64,000 nt of DNA from Streptomyces termitum (GTDB lineage Bacteria; Actinomycetota; Actinomycetes; Streptomycetales; Streptomycetaceae), in assembly GCF_014650175.1 (NCBI RefSeq), contig NZ_BMUL01000004.1, positions 62,001 to 126,000 on the forward strand. The letters are read 5' to 3'. Numbering within the stretch: position 1 is the stretch's first letter; the number at the start of each line of letters is the position of its first letter. The position numbers were made by a program, and so were the translations under genes. Below the pieces are notes generated by a model that saw only the letters and a list, made by a program, of their open reading frames with translations, did not search any database and was not told the DNA's origin. Below are positions 26,895-36,966 of this stretch, piece by piece.

Positions 26895-28295
26895 ATGACG
26901 AGCACCGAGCCGCGCACCGCACCGGACGCCGGACCGCGCACCGCACCACGGACCGAACCGCGCGCCGGGGACGGCGGCGGGGACGGCGGCGGGGCGGTCC
27001 GCCCCCGCCACCCGCTGCGCGCCGACCGCGACTACCGGGCCCTGTGGGCGGGCGACGCCGTCTCCCAGTTCGGCTCCAAGATCACGGAGTTCGTGCTGCC
27101 GCTGCTGATGGTCACCGGACTGCACGCCACCGGCACGCAGGTCGGCCTGCTCCAGACCCTCTACATGGCGCCGTTCTTCCTGCTGCCCCTCTTCGTCGGG
27201 GTCTGGCTCGACCGCCGCCCCGCCCGCCCGGTGATGATCGCGACCGACCTCGTCCGCTTCGCCCTGGTGCTGGCCGTCCCCGTCCTCGCCCTGTTCGACG
27301 GGCTCGCCCTGTGGCACGTGTGGCTCATCGCCCTGCTCGGCGGCTCGCTGAGCGCGGTGTACGACATCGCCGCCACCGCCTACCTGCCCCGGCTCCTCCC
27401 GACCGCGCAACTCCCGTCGGCCAACAGTCTGGTGACGGCCAATCAGGCCGTCGGCGGAACCGCCGGACCCGGCCTCGCCGGCTGGCTCGCCGCCCTCTTC
27501 GGGCCCGCCGCCACCCTCGTCTTCGACGCCCTGTCCTACCTGGCCTCCGCCAGCGCCCTGATGCTCATCCGCCACCGCGAGACCGCCGTCCGCTCCACCG
27601 CCCCGCGCGACCTGCGCAAGGAGCTCGGCGAAGGGCTGCGCTCGGTCCTCGACAACCCCCCGCTGCGCGCCGTCGCCGTGCACGCCGGCGTCTACAACGC
27701 GGGCATCGCCCTGCTGAACCTGGCCTTCCTGATGCGCTTCGTCCGCGAGACCGGCCACGACAGCGCCGACTTCGGCCTGGTCATGGTGGCCGGCGGGATC
27801 GGCGCCGTGGCCGGGGCGCTCGCCGCCCCGCGCCTGCTGCGCCGCCTCGGCTTCGGCCCGGCGTTCCTGACCGTCCTGGTCTTCTCCACCACGCCCTACC
27901 CGCTGCTGCTCACCGTCGACGGCGGCGGCGGTGACCTGCCCGTGAGCGCCCTCGCCTATCTGCTGGGCACCGGCGGCGCCTCCGCGGGCAGCGTGATCGC
28001 GGTGACCCTGCGCCAGCGGCTGACCGCCCCGCACCTGTACGCGCGGACGACCGCCACCTACCGGCTCATCAGCTTCGGGATGCTCACCGCGGGCACCACC
28101 TGCGCCGGACTGCTCACCCAGTACGCGGGGGCCAGGACCGCCCTCGCCGTCGCACCGGTCCTGCTGTTCCTCTCGGTCGTGCCGATCGCCGGGCGCCCGG
28201 TGCGGACGCTGCGCGCCGTCCCGGAGCGGGCGGGCGGGGAGCACGGGGACCGGGACGGCGGTCAGGCCGCGGAGGTGGCCTCCTCCGGCTCCTGA
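26895..28295 (+). CDS. MFS exporter (466 aa)
   Basis: A major facilitator superfamily transporter of the enterobactin-exporter-like (EntS/MFS_3) type. After a charged 40-residue N-terminal tail come RALWAGDAVSQFGSKITEFV, the MFS loop GVWLDRRPARPVMI and multiple hydrophobic segments. It is divergent from the starter NRPS operon with a shared regulatory region, so it is the likely exporter of the acylated peptide. ATG 26895 has AAGGT upstream. The 3' end overlaps the convergent gene at 28262 by 34 bp. Self-resistance by efflux is a reasonable secondary role. Confidence 0.88.
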   Translation: MTSTEPRTAPDAGPRTAPRTEPRAGDGGGDGGGAVRPRHPLRADRDYRALWAGDAVSQFGSKITEFVLPLLMVTGLHATGTQVGLLQTLYMAPFFLLPLFVGVWLDRRPARPVMIATDLVRFALVLAVPVLALFDGLALWHVWLIALLGGSLSAVYDIAATAYLPRLLPTAQLPSANSLVTANQAVGGTAGPGLAGWLAALFGPAATLVFDALSYLASASALMLIRHRETAVRSTAPRDLRKELGEGLRSVLDNPPLRAVAVHAGVYNAGIALLNLAFLMRFVRETGHDSADFGLVMVAGGIGAVAGALAAPRLLRRLGFGPAFLTVLVFSTTPYPLLLTVDGGGGDLPVSALAYLLGTGGASAGSVIAVTLRQRLTAPHLYARTTATYRLISFGMLTAGTTCAGLLTQYAGARTALAVAPVLLFLSVVPIAGRPVRTLRAVPERAGGEHGDRDGGQAAEVASSGS

Positions 28296-29521
28296 GCACC
28301 GTGCCGCACGGAATCGAACACGGGGATCTTCCGCACCTCGCCGAGGTAGGGGGTCCCCTCCGTGTATCCGGTGCCGGTGCGGCTGCCCAGCATCCGCACG
28401 GCCAGCCGGTAGTGGGTCTGGCGCCAGCGCCGCAGCGCGGAGGCGAACTCCTCCATCGCGGCCGTCGCCGGGAGCACCCGGCCGCGCCCGGCGCGCGGCC
28501 CGGCCAGGGCGTCCGCGTAGGCGTCGTCCAGCGTCCGCTGCCCGGCCAGCACCCGCTCGCGGACCTCCGGCACCGAGCGGTAGGCGTGCGAGTGGAGCCG
28601 CTCGGCGTCCGGCGTCCGGCACAGGGATTCCACCAGCTTGTACGAGCGCGACTGGATGGCGCTCGCGCCCTCGGTGAACTCCCGGAACACCCGGAACGCC
28701 TCCGCCTGCATGGTGGCGAGCAGCGAGAACAGCGGCGCGGACTCGGTCAGGGCCGCCGCCGCGCGCCGCAGCCGCTCCGCGGCGGACGCCCCGCGGCCCG
28801 CGTCGAGGGCCTCGATCGCCGCCCGCAGCTCGGCCGCCAGCACGGTGAACGTGGCCTCGAACGCCTGGAGCACGCGGAGGAACAGGTACTCGTCGTGGGT
28901 GACGTGCACCGGCAGCATGCTCAGCTCCAGCACCTGCCGCTCGCGGCCGGTCATCGAGGCGTCCGCCGTCTCCCACAGCCGGCGCGCCGCGCGCTCCGGG
29001 TCCTCGCCCGGCACCGGGCCGGGCAGGTCGAGCCGGGCCAGCGCCGGGGCGGCCACCCGCAGCGCGAGCCGGTGGCGCTTGCCGACCAGCAGCGGGGACG
29101 GGCGCAGCAGCGGCAGCAGCGCCGTCTCCCCGTCCAGGGCGGCCCGTTCGAAGCGGGCGAGGTCGCCCAGCAGGTGCACCACGAGCCGGTCGCGGTGCCG
29201 GCGCGTCTCCTCGGGGCCGGCGCCGGAGGGCGGGGCCAGCAGGGACAGCGCGGTGTAGGTGGGGTAGTCGTAGCGGCCGTCGTACTTGTCGAGGGCGGTG
29301 TCGAGGAACCGGGCGAGCACCTCGCGCGCCGCGTCGTCCCCGTCCCCGCCGTCCCCGTCCGGGCCGTTCCCGGCGGCCGACGCCCGGCGCGCCCGGTCGA
29401 GCAGGTCCAGCAGGGCGGCGGGCACGAAGTGCTTGCCGCCCTCCCGGTAGGCCGCGACCACGGCGGCGTACGGGAAGCGGTCCGGCGCGGGCGCGGCGAG
29501 CCAGTCGTTGAGCGCTTTCAT
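28262..29521 (-). CDS. Tryptophan-dioxygenase-superfamily protein, diverged (419 aa)
   Basis: Clear heme-dioxygenase-fold motifs occur in the C-terminal half: VFREFTEGASAIQSRSY (Arg 280 at the substrate-carboxylate position), RRWRQTH with proximal heme ligand His 370, and GTGYTEGTPYL. The region aligning with the TDO HQ..E motif reads RVLQAFEATF, so the distal catalytic His is replaced by Leu 218. The protein is also longer than TDO, with about 190 extra N-terminal residues. Related heme enzymes (SfmD and LmbB2-type tyrosine hydroxylases, MarE) do other oxidations, so this one may not make N-formylkynurenine. ATG 29521 overlaps the upstream TDO gene by ATGA. It is the last gene of the operon running from 44933. 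Confidence 0.8.
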   Translation of the reverse strand: MKALNDWLAAPAPDRFPYAAVVAAYREGGKHFVPAALLDLLDRARRASAAGNGPDGDGGDGDDAAREVLARFLDTALDKYDGRYDYPTYTALSLLAPPSGAGPEETRRHRDRLVVHLLGDLARFERAALDGETALLPLLRPSPLLVGKRHRLALRVAAPALARLDLPGPVPGEDPERAARRLWETADASMTGRERQVLELSMLPVHVTHDEYLFLRVLQAFEATFTVLAAELRAAIEALDAGRGASAAERLRRAAAALTESAPLFSLLATMQAEAFRVFREFTEGASAIQSRSYKLVESLCRTPDAERLHSHAYRSVPEVRERVLAGQRTLDDAYADALAGPRAGRGRVLPATAAMEEFASALRRWRQTHYRLAVRMLGSRTGTGYTEGTPYLGEVRKIPVFDSVRHGAQEPEEATSAA

Positions 29522-30306
29522 GTTCCGGGTCTCTCCTCGGGAAGGGCCGCCTCCGGGACCGGGGGCGTCGCGGCCGGCGGGGCGTCGCCCATCGGGCCGG
29601 TGTGGGTGAGTTCGGTGCGGACGAGCCACAGCCGCGGGAAGAACTGGTGGCTGATCAGCCGGGTCAGCACCCCGATGGGGATGCCCTTGGTGCCGAGGAC
29701 GTCCTCGCCCAGCAGGCGGAGCGACATCTTGCAGTGCTCCACCCGCCACAGGGAGATCCCCTCGTCCCAGCCGATCAGCGCCTCGGCGAGGCGGTGCACG
29801 GGGGTGTCGGGCAGCGTGCGGTAGACCTCGGCGAGGTCGACGCCGCGCTCGTCCACGGCGCGGTCGAAGGCCTCGCCGAGCAGGGCGGTGGCGCGGCGGG
29901 CGGCCGCCCAGCCGGGCGACTCGAAGCCGGAGCCGTGGCCCAGGACGGTGCGGATGGTCTGGAAGTCCCAGGGCGACAGCCGGCGCATCATCTCCAGCTG
30001 GTCGGTGGCCAGCCGGACCCCGAGCCGGGCCCGCTCCAGGAGCCGTACGGCCCCGTCGAAGGCGCCCTCGTCGATCAGCCGGGTGCTGTCGGCGAGCTCC
30101 TGGCAGGCGAGCTTGAGCCACAGCTCGGTGGACTGGTGCACCACCTGGAACAGCAGCTCGTCGCGGTGGATGACCTCCTCCGGGCGGCGCTGGAGGGAGA
30201 GCAGGGTCTCGGTGCGCATGTAGCGCGCGTAGTCGGTGTCCCCCGTGCCGGGCAGCACCGGTACGGAGTAGTCCTTGGCCGCGGGCGCGGTGGTCTGGGT
30301 GGTCAC
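29518..30306 (-). CDS. Tryptophan 2,3-dioxygenase family protein (262 aa)
   Basis: The sequence has the TDO landmarks: RDELLFQVVHQSTELWLKL with distal His 57, Arg 119 in FQTIRTVLGHGSGFES, proximal heme ligand His 191 in LWRVEHCK, and GTKGIPIGVL. Canonical TDO opens the indole ring of Trp to N-formylkynurenine. The homologue MarE instead makes an oxindole in maremycin biosynthesis. GTG 30306 has AGGAGA upstream and lies 14 bp after the C-T NRPS stop. No kynurenine formamidase or kynureninase is visible in the window, so the product of this step is open. It is coupled to the diverged paralogue downstream, and the two may act as a pair or in sequence. Confidence 0.85.
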   Translation of the reverse strand: MTTQTTAPAAKDYSVPVLPGTGDTDYARYMRTETLLSLQRRPEEVIHRDELLFQVVHQSTELWLKLACQELADSTRLIDEGAFDGAVRLLERARLGVRLATDQLEMMRRLSPWDFQTIRTVLGHGSGFESPGWAAARRATALLGEAFDRAVDERGVDLAEVYRTLPDTPVHRLAEALIGWDEGISLWRVEHCKMSLRLLGEDVLGTKGIPIGVLTRLISHQFFPRLWLVRTELTHTGPMGDAPPAATPPVPEAALPEERPGT

Positions 30307-30320
30307 GGGGGTGTCTCCTG

Positions 30321-32036
30321 TCAGGCGGGTACGGCGGCGGGCGCGGCCGCCTCGATGTGGGCGATGACCTCGTGGATGGTGTGCTGGCCGAGCATCCGGT
30401 CCAGGGGCAGTTCGAGCCCCCGCTCGCGGGCGGCGGTCACGATCCGCACGGCGCGCATCGAGTTCCCGCCCGACGCGTAGAACTCGTCGTGCACCCCGAC
30501 CTCGGGGAGCTCCAGCACCTCGCGCCACAGGGCGGCCAGCAGGTGCTCGCCGGGGGTCCGGGGCCGTCCGTCGCCGGTACGGGACTCCTCGTGTGTCTCG
30601 TACGCCCCGGGCGCCCCGTGGTCCTCGTCCACCGCGCCGGGCGCGGCGGCGCGGGCGTCGGCCACCGGGCAGGGCAGCGCCGACAGGGGGGTGCCGGGGG
30701 CCGCCGAGGCGGCCCGCAGCACCGAGGCCAGGGAGCGCGCCACCAGCTCGGCCGTCTCGGCGGTGAAGAGGTCGGCGGAGAGGGACACGTGCCCGCTCAC
30801 CGCGTCGCCCCGCTCCACCAGGTCCGCCACCGCATCGAACTGGAGGGCCGTGTCCGGGAGTTCGAAGGGCTCCAGCGTCACGCCGGTGATCGGGGCCAGG
30901 CCCGGCGGCACGGCCCGCTGCACGTTCAGCAGGGTCTGCGCCAGCGGCAGCCGGCCCGCCCGCCGGTCCGGATGCGCCCGCTCGACCATCAGCTCGAAGG
31001 GCACGTCGGCCCGCGCGTACGCCTCCACGCACCGGTCCCGCACCCGCCCCAGCAGCTCGCCGAAGGACGGGTCCCCGGCCAGGTCGACCCGGATCGGCAG
31101 GGTGTTCACGAAGAAGCCGACCAGCGGTTCGAGGTCCACCTCGGAGCGCCCGGCCACCGGCAGCCCCACCACCAGGTCGTGCTGCCCGCTCCACCGCGAC
31201 AGCACCACCGCGTACGCGGCCAGGGCCGCCATCGAGGCGGTCACCCCGCCGCCGGGGGCGGTCAGCCGCAGCTGCCGCACCACCGGGGCCGCCACCTTGA
31301 CCGGCGCCGACACCGCGGACCAGGCCCGCACGGCGGGGCGCGGCAGGTCCGCGGGCAGCCGCAGCTCGGGCACCCCCGCGAGCCGCTCGCCCCAGTGGGA
31401 GAGCTGCTCCTCCAGGGCGCCGGAGGCCACCTGCTCGCGCTGCCAGACGGCGTAGTCCGCGTACTGGAGGGGCAGTTCCTCCAGCGGGTGGGCGGTGCCG
31501 CGCAGGCAGGGCTCGTACAGGGCCGTCAGCTCGCGCAGCAGCACGCCGAGCGAGACGCCGTCGCAGACGCTGTGGTGGACGAGGGCCAGCAGGACGTGGT
31601 CGTCCTCGGCCAGTCGCAGCAGCGTGCAGCGCAGCAGCGGTCCGGCGGCCAGGTCGAAGGGCTCCCGGCTCAGCTCCCCGGCCAGCGCCGAGGCCGCCTC
31701 CGGGCCGGCGGGCACCGCCACCACGGGCAGGGGCACCGGGCCGGGGGCGCGCACGACCTGGGCGATGTCGTTGCCGTCCAGCCGCAGCACGGTGCGCAGC
31801 ACCTCGTGCCGGGCGACGACCTCGGTCAGGGCCCGCTCCAGCGCCCCGTGGTCCAGCGGGCCGCGCAGCCGCAGGGCGGCGCGCACGGTGTAGAGCGCCG
31901 TCCCGTTGCCGGCCTGCTCCAGGAGCCACATCCGCTTCTGGCCGAACGAGGCGGGCAGGACGAACAGTTCCTCGGGCGCCGGGACCTCGGCCTGTGCCTG
32001 CGCCTGTGTCTGTGTCTGGGGCTGTGTCTGGGTCAT
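30321..32036 (-). CDS. NRPS C-T didomain protein without A domain (571 aa)
   Basis: A Gln/Thr-rich N-terminal tail (MTQTQPQTQTQ) precedes a condensation domain (about 25-450, active site HHSVCDG). A carrier domain follows near the C-terminus (EFYASGGNSMRAVR). The link between them is only a 50-residue Ala/Glu-rich spacer, so no A domain is present and none of its motifs is detectable. The carrier must be charged in trans, most simply by the stand-alone A protein at 16437-17936. It lies 8 bp after the Ser module gene and is followed by the two TDO-family genes in the same operon. Those two may act on the residue bound here. Confidence 0.9.
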   Translation of the reverse strand: MTQTQPQTQTQAQAQAEVPAPEELFVLPASFGQKRMWLLEQAGNGTALYTVRAALRLRGPLDHGALERALTEVVARHEVLRTVLRLDGNDIAQVVRAPGPVPLPVVAVPAGPEAASALAGELSREPFDLAAGPLLRCTLLRLAEDDHVLLALVHHSVCDGVSLGVLLRELTALYEPCLRGTAHPLEELPLQYADYAVWQREQVASGALEEQLSHWGERLAGVPELRLPADLPRPAVRAWSAVSAPVKVAAPVVRQLRLTAPGGGVTASMAALAAYAVVLSRWSGQHDLVVGLPVAGRSEVDLEPLVGFFVNTLPIRVDLAGDPSFGELLGRVRDRCVEAYARADVPFELMVERAHPDRRAGRLPLAQTLLNVQRAVPPGLAPITGVTLEPFELPDTALQFDAVADLVERGDAVSGHVSLSADLFTAETAELVARSLASVLRAASAAPGTPLSALPCPVADARAAAPGAVDEDHGAPGAYETHEESRTGDGRPRTPGEHLLAALWREVLELPEVGVHDEFYASGGNSMRAVRIVTAARERGLELPLDRMLGQHTIHEVIAHIEAAAPAAVPA

Positions 32037-32044
32037 GTCGGGAA

Positions 32045-35000
32045 TCACTCCGCAGTCGAAGGGGCGGGCACGCGGTAGGCGGACCGGTCGACGCGCCGCA
32101 GCGCCGGGGCGGCGGCCGGACGGCGCCCGGCCTCCGCCAGGGCCGCGGCCGTCGCGCGCACCGTCGGCGCCGCGAACAGCCGGCCCAGCGGCAGCTCCAC
32201 CCCGTACCGCGCCCGCATCCGGGCCAGCAGCTGAGTGGCGAGCAGCGAGTGCCCGCCGAGGTCGAAGAAGTCGTCGGTGGCGCCGACGGAGGGGACGCCG
32301 AGGACCTGCGCCCAGAGCGCGCACAGCTCGCTCTCCACCGGCGTCGCCGGCGCGACCCCGCCCGTCCCGGACGCGGCGGGCCCGGGGTCCGGCAGCCGGC
32401 GCCGGTCGAGCTTGCCGTTCGGGCCGAGGGGCCACTCGGCGACGGCCACGAAGGCGGTGGGGACCATGTGGGCGGGCAGCAGCTCCCGCAGATGGGCGCG
32501 GAGCACGGCGGCCCACGCCCCCGCGTCCGCCGGACCGGCCTCTCCGGCACCGGTCTCCCCGGCCCCCGCGTCCGCCGGACCGGCCTCTCCGGCACCGGCC
32601 TCTCCGGCACCGGCCTCTCCGGCACCGGCCTTCCCGGCACCGGCCTCCCCGGCGCCGGTCTCCCGCGCGGGCCGGACGTGCGCCACCAGGACCGGGGTCC
32701 CGGAGCCGCCGGTGCGCACCGAGACCACCGCCGAGTCCACGCCCGGGTGGGTGCGCAGCGCCTCCTCGATCTCGCCCGGCTCGATCCGCATCCCGCGCAG
32801 CTTGACCTGGTGGTCGATCCGGCCCAGGTACTGGAGGGTGCCGTCCGCCCGCCACCGGCACAGGTCGCCGGTGCGGTAGAGCCGGGCCCCGGGGGCGCCG
32901 AAGGGGTCCGGCACGAACCGCTCGGCGGTCAGCCCGGGGCGGCGCCAGTAGCCCCGGCCCACGGCCGGTCCGCCCAGGAGCAGTTCGCCCGCCACGCCGA
33001 CGGGGACGGGCCGGCCCGCGCGGTCGGCCACGTACACGTGCGCGCCGTCGATGGGGCGGCCGATCGGCACCCGGGTCCCGTACCCCTCGGCGCACGGGTA
33101 CCAGGTCACGTCGACGGCGGCCTCGGTGGGCCCGTAGAGGTTGAACACCCCGGTCTCCGGCAGCAGTCCGGCGCACTCGGTGACCAGCGCCGCGGGCAGC
33201 TCCTCCCCGCTGCACACGATGCGGCGCAGGGTGCCGCGGACGGACGGCAGCCGGCTCGCGGTGGTGAACGCGGCCAGCATCGAGGGCACGAAGTGGACGG
33301 TGGTGACCTCCGCCGAGGCGATCACCTCGCAGAGGTACTCGGGGTCCTGGTGGCCGCCGGGCCGGGCGAGCACGCAGCGGCCGCCCACCATCAGCGGCCA
33401 GAACAGCTCCCAGACGGAGACGTCGAAGCCGACGGGCGTCTTCTGGAGCACGCCCTCGCCCTCGGCCAGTCCGAACGCCCGGTGCATCCACAGCAGCCGG
33501 TTGACCACCGCCCCGTGCTCGTTCATGGCCCCCTTGGGCCGTCCCGTCGAACCCGAGGTGAAGATCACGTACGCCAGGTCGCGGGCGCCCGTCCCCACGC
33601 GCGGGCGGGTGGCCGGGCGGGCGGCGACGGCCTCGGCGTCGCGCCGCACGCACAGCACCCCGGCCCCCGCCGCCCCGGCGGCCTCCGTCAGCCCGGCGGG
33701 CACGGCCTCCCGGTCCGTGACGACGATCCGGGCCCCGGCGTCCTCCAGCATCATCGCGATACGGGCCGGCGGATAGCCCGCGTCCAGCGGGAGGAAGGCG
33801 GCCCCGGACTTGAGGACCGCGAGCAGCGCCACCATCAGGTCCAGGCCGCGCGGCAGGGCCACCCCGACGAGCTCCCCGGGACCCGCGCCGCGCGCCCGCA
33901 GCTCCCGCGCGAGCCGGTTGGCCCGCGCGTCCAGCTCGGCGTAGCTCAGCCGCTCCCCGCCAAACTGCACGGCGGTGGCCAGCGGCGTGCGGTCGGCCTG
34001 GGCCTCGATGTGCCCGTGCACGGTGGCGGTGTCCGTGGGGACGGCCGGCACCCGCACGCCGCTCCACCGCTCCAGCAGTTCGGCGCGGTCCGCCCCGGTC
34101 ATCACCGGGAGCCCGGACAGGGCGGTGGCGGCCCGCCCGGGGTCCGCCTCCGCGCCCGCCCCTTCGAGGACCAGCCGCAGCGCGGTCGCGATCCGCTCCA
34201 CCGCGGCCGGGTCGAAGAGCTCGGTGCTGTACTCGACGAGCCCGTCGAAGCCGCCGTCGGCGCGCGGCGCGAGGTCGACGGCCAGGTCGAACTTGGCGGT
34301 CCCGGTGTCGAGCCGGACCGGCAGCATCTCCAGACCGCCCACCGCGACCGGCTCCCACGGGCTCTCGTCGGACTGGAACAGGTAGCGCACCAGCGGGCTG
34401 CGCCCGCCCGCGTCCCGCTGCGGGCGCAGCTCCTCGACCAGGTGGTCGAAGGGCACGTCGGCGTGGGCCCGCGCGTCCAGCACCTCGCCGTGCAGCCGTC
34501 CGGCCAGCTCCTCCAGCGAGGGGTCCCCGGACAGGTCGACACGGACCGGCAGGGTGTTGACGAAGAACCCGGCGAGGGCGGCCGTCTCGGCCCGGCCCCG
34601 GCCGGCCACCGGCGTGCCGACCACCAGGTCGTCCTGGCCGGTGAAGCGGGCGAGGACCGCGGTGAAGGCGGCCATGGCGACCGTGAAGGGGGTGGTGCGC
34701 AGCCGGTCGGCGAGGGCGCGGAGCCGCGCCCCGGCCGCCGGCTCCACCGCGAAGCGGACGTGCGCCCCGGAGAAGTCGGAGCGGGCCGGCCGGGGCCGGT
34801 CCGTGGCCAGGTCGGCGAGGACGGCCCCGTCGAGCCGGGCGCGCCAGTGCTCCAGCTGCGCGGCGGCGGCCGGGGAGGAGAGCCACGCCGACTGCCACCG
34901 CGCGTAGTCGGCGTACTGGACGGGCAGGTCGGGCAGGCGCGGCTCGCGTCCCTCGGCCCGCGCCCCGTACAGCTCGACCAGTTCGCGGATCAGCACCTGG

Positions 35001-35533
35001 AGCGACCAGCCGTCGGAGACGGCGTGGTGCATCGCGAGGACGAGCAGCCGGGGGCCGTCGGCCCCGCGCAGCAGCGTGCAGCGCAGCAGCGGCCCGGCGG
35101 CGAGGTCGAAGGGCTCGGCGGCGACCCGCCCGGCCCGGCGCACCAGCTCCTCCCCGGCCGCGTCCGGGGCCTCGACGACACGGACGGGGACCGGCGCGGC
35201 GGGCAGCACCACCGTCCGTACGCCGCCCTCGCCGTCGGCGCGCAGGACGCTGCGCAGCACCTCGTGCCGCTCGGTGACGCGGGTCAGCGCCTCCTCCAGC
35301 GCGGGCCGGTCCAGGGGGCCGCGCAGCCACACGCCGCAGGCGACGGTGTACGCGGCGCTGCCCGGCTGGAGCTGGTCGAAGAACCAGAGGCGGCGCTGTC
35401 CGGAGGAGGGGACGGCGGGGGCGTCCGGGTCGGGCCGGGGCGTGATGCCGCCGGGCGCGGAGCCGAGGCCGCGCCCGCGGCGCAGCTGCGCGAGCAGCGC
35501 GGCGCGCTGCGGGGAGAGGAACTCGGAGGACAT
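32045..35533 (-). CDS. NRPS module C-A-T, predicted Ser (1162 aa)
   Basis: The C domain has HHAVSDGWS, the A domain has [15 protein letters not shown] and [11 protein letters not shown], and the carrier has [12 protein letters not shown]. The pocket read by hand is D-V-W-H-V-S-L-V-D-K, matching the known Ser code DVWHLSLIDK with conservative changes. Ser is therefore expected. The C-terminal part of the A domain contains about 50 residues of GAGEA-type repeats (see 32521-32670) not found in ordinary A domains. N-terminal residues [13 protein letters not shown] look like a short docking helix. ATG 35533 starts it. The following C-T gene begins 8 bp after its stop. Confidence 0.93.
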   Translation of the reverse strand: MSSEFLSPQRAALLAQLRRGRGLGSAPGGITPRPDPDAPAVPSSGQRRLWFFDQLQPGSAAYTVACGVWLRGPLDRPALEEALTRVTERHEVLRSVLRADGEGGVRTVVLPAAPVPVRVVEAPDAAGEELVRRAGRVAAEPFDLAAGPLLRCTLLRGADGPRLLVLAMHHAVSDGWSLQVLIRELVELYGARAEGREPRLPDLPVQYADYARWQSAWLSSPAAAAQLEHWRARLDGAVLADLATDRPRPARSDFSGAHVRFAVEPAAGARLRALADRLRTTPFTVAMAAFTAVLARFTGQDDLVVGTPVAGRGRAETAALAGFFVNTLPVRVDLSGDPSLEELAGRLHGEVLDARAHADVPFDHLVEELRPQRDAGGRSPLVRYLFQSDESPWEPVAVGGLEMLPVRLDTGTAKFDLAVDLAPRADGGFDGLVEYSTELFDPAAVERIATALRLVLEGAGAEADPGRAATALSGLPVMTGADRAELLERWSGVRVPAVPTDTATVHGHIEAQADRTPLATAVQFGGERLSYAELDARANRLARELRARGAGPGELVGVALPRGLDLMVALLAVLKSGAAFLPLDAGYPPARIAMMLEDAGARIVVTDREAVPAGLTEAAGAAGAGVLCVRRDAEAVAARPATRPRVGTGARDLAYVIFTSGSTGRPKGAMNEHGAVVNRLLWMHRAFGLAEGEGVLQKTPVGFDVSVWELFWPLMVGGRCVLARPGGHQDPEYLCEVIASAEVTTVHFVPSMLAAFTTASRLPSVRGTLRRIVCSGEELPAALVTECAGLLPETGVFNLYGPTEAAVDVTWYPCAEGYGTRVPIGRPIDGAHVYVADRAGRPVPVGVAGELLLGGPAVGRGYWRRPGLTAERFVPDPFGAPGARLYRTGDLCRWRADGTLQYLGRIDHQVKLRGMRIEPGEIEEALRTHPGVDSAVVSVRTGGSGTPVLVAHVRPARETGAGEAGAGKAGAGEAGAGEAGAGEAGPADAGAGETGAGEAGPADAGAWAAVLRAHLRELLPAHMVPTAFVAVAEWPLGPNGKLDRRRLPDPGPAASGTGGVAPATPVESELCALWAQVLGVPSVGATDDFFDLGGHSLLATQLLARMRARYGVELPLGRLFAAPTVRATAAALAEAGRRPAAAPALRRVDRSAYRVPAPSTAE
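32521..32670. repeat. 15-bp minisatellite inside the Ser A domain
   Basis: About ten 15-bp units, dominated by CGGCCTCTCCGGCAC (identical at 32536, 32581, 32596 and 32611) and CCGCGTCCGCCGGAC (32521 and 32566). They encode in-frame [10 protein letters not shown] and GPADA pentapeptides on the minus strand. The insert falls between core motifs A8 and A10. Confidence 0.85.
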
Positions 35534-35591
35534 GGCGTCACTGGCCTTCGTCGTCAGGTCGGCGGGTGTCGGCGTCGTGCGGTGGGGCGGG

Positions 35592-36950
35592 TCAGGGGTG
35601 GGAGCGCAGCAGCTCGGTCAGGCAGCGGGTGCCGAACTCCAGGGCCGTCACGGGGATCCGCTCGTCGGCGCAGTGCAGCAGTCGGCGGTGCGGGCTCCCG
35701 GCGGGCAGCAGCAGCGGCAGCCAGCCGTAGCAGCGGATGCCCAGGCGGGCGAAGACGGTGGCGTCGGTCGTGGCGGGGCTCATCACCGGCAGCGGGACCG
35801 CCTCGGGGTCGGCCTCGCGCAAGATCGCCTCCAGCCGGTCGTAGAACGGCCCGAACTCGGGCTCGGCGATCAGCTCGGGGCGGACCCGGGGGTCCTCGTG
35901 GAGCAGCTCGATCCCGATGGCGTCGTCGCCGTCGCCGTCCCCGCCGATCAGGGCGCGGATCTCGGCGACCAGGTCGGCCACCTCGAACTCCCCGGGCAGG
36001 ATCCGTCCGTCGACGTCGACGGTGATCTCCGCGGGCATCATGTTGATCTTGTGTCCGGTGCGGACCACCGTCGGGTTGACGGTGTGCCGCAGCACCGAGT
36101 CCAGTTGCAGCGCCTCGTTCAGCGGCAGCCCCCCGGGCGGCGCGTCGCCCTCGCGGTCCTCCCGCAGCCGGGCCACCGCCCCGGCCAGCGGCTCCGGCAG
36201 CGCCCCGGCCAGCGCGGCCAGCATGCGGTCGGCGGCCGGCATCTGGTGGCGCGGCAGCCGGGCCCCGCTCAGCGCCGTCAGCACGGCACCGAGCCGGGCC
36301 GTCGGACTGCCCGGCGCGGCCAGCCGCGAGGCGTGCCCGCCGGGCCCGCGCAGGGTCAGCCGCAGCCAGCCCGGCCGCTTCTCGGCCACCACCACGGGGT
36401 GGAAGCGGATGCCGGCGAGTTCGATCCCGGCGCCGCCCTCCTCGCCGATCGCGTACCGCACCCCCTCGAACAGTTCGGGGTACCGCTCGACGAGGAACGC
36501 GGCGCCCGCCCCGCTGCCGTCCTCCTCGTCCGCGACGACCGCGAGGATCACGTCCCCGGCGGGCCGTTCCCCCGCCGCGCGCAGCCGGAAGAGCGCGGAC
36601 AGCATCATGGCGAGGCCGCCCTTCATGTCGATCGCGCCGCGGCCCCACACCTCCCCGTCCACGAGCCGCCCCTCGAACGGCGGGTGCGTCCACTCCTGCC
36701 CGGTCACCGGCACCACGTCGGCGTGCGCGTGCAGGAGCAGCGGCGGGGCCTCGCCCCGGCCCGGGAAGCGGACCACCAGGTTGGTGCGGTCCGCGCTGGG
36801 GCCGACCACCTTGTAGTCCGTGATCCCCTCGGCGACCAGCAGCCGTTCGAGGTGGGCGATCAGGCGCCCCTCGTCGCCGGGCGGATTGACGGTCTCGATC
36901 CGGATCAGGTCCCGCAGCAGCGGTACCGGGTCCAGCGGGGAGTCGTGCAT
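35592..36950 (-). CDS. M20-family metallo-hydrolase (452 aa)
   Basis: An ArgE/dapE/carboxypeptidase-like M20 protein: HAHADVVPV with His 76 and Asp 78, [10 protein letters not shown] with bridging Asp 108, and [10 protein letters not shown] with catalytic Glu 142 and Glu 143. The dimerisation (lid) domain follows. The family hydrolyses amide bonds of acylated amino acids or dipeptides using two zinc or cobalt ions. It lies between the ACAD pair and the Ser module in the operon. It is not the carrier-protein releasing hydrolase, which is the LysK-like gene at 52007. Possible roles are removal of a protecting acyl or aminoacyl group or of a temporary N-cap; nothing in the sequence decides. Confidence 0.88.
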   Translation of the reverse strand: MHDSPLDPVPLLRDLIRIETVNPPGDEGRLIAHLERLLVAEGITDYKVVGPSADRTNLVVRFPGRGEAPPLLLHAHADVVPVTGQEWTHPPFEGRLVDGEVWGRGAIDMKGGLAMMLSALFRLRAAGERPAGDVILAVVADEEDGSGAGAAFLVERYPELFEGVRYAIGEEGGAGIELAGIRFHPVVVAEKRPGWLRLTLRGPGGHASRLAAPGSPTARLGAVLTALSGARLPRHQMPAADRMLAALAGALPEPLAGAVARLREDREGDAPPGGLPLNEALQLDSVLRHTVNPTVVRTGHKINMMPAEITVDVDGRILPGEFEVADLVAEIRALIGGDGDGDDAIGIELLHEDPRVRPELIAEPEFGPFYDRLEAILREADPEAVPLPVMSPATTDATVFARLGIRCYGWLPLLLPAGSPHRRLLHCADERIPVTALEFGTRCLTELLRSHP

Positions 36951-36966
36951 GGCGGGGCCTTTCGGA

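Noticed and set aside
21442..26898. Plus-strand frame of over 1800 codons opposite the starter NRPS
   Set aside because: All FAAL, C, A and carrier motifs are on the minus strand; the plus frame is low-complexity antisense.
32521..32670. Short regular repeats considered as CRISPR
   Set aside because: Fifteen-bp units are contiguous without spacers and are in frame inside an A domain; no cas genes are present.
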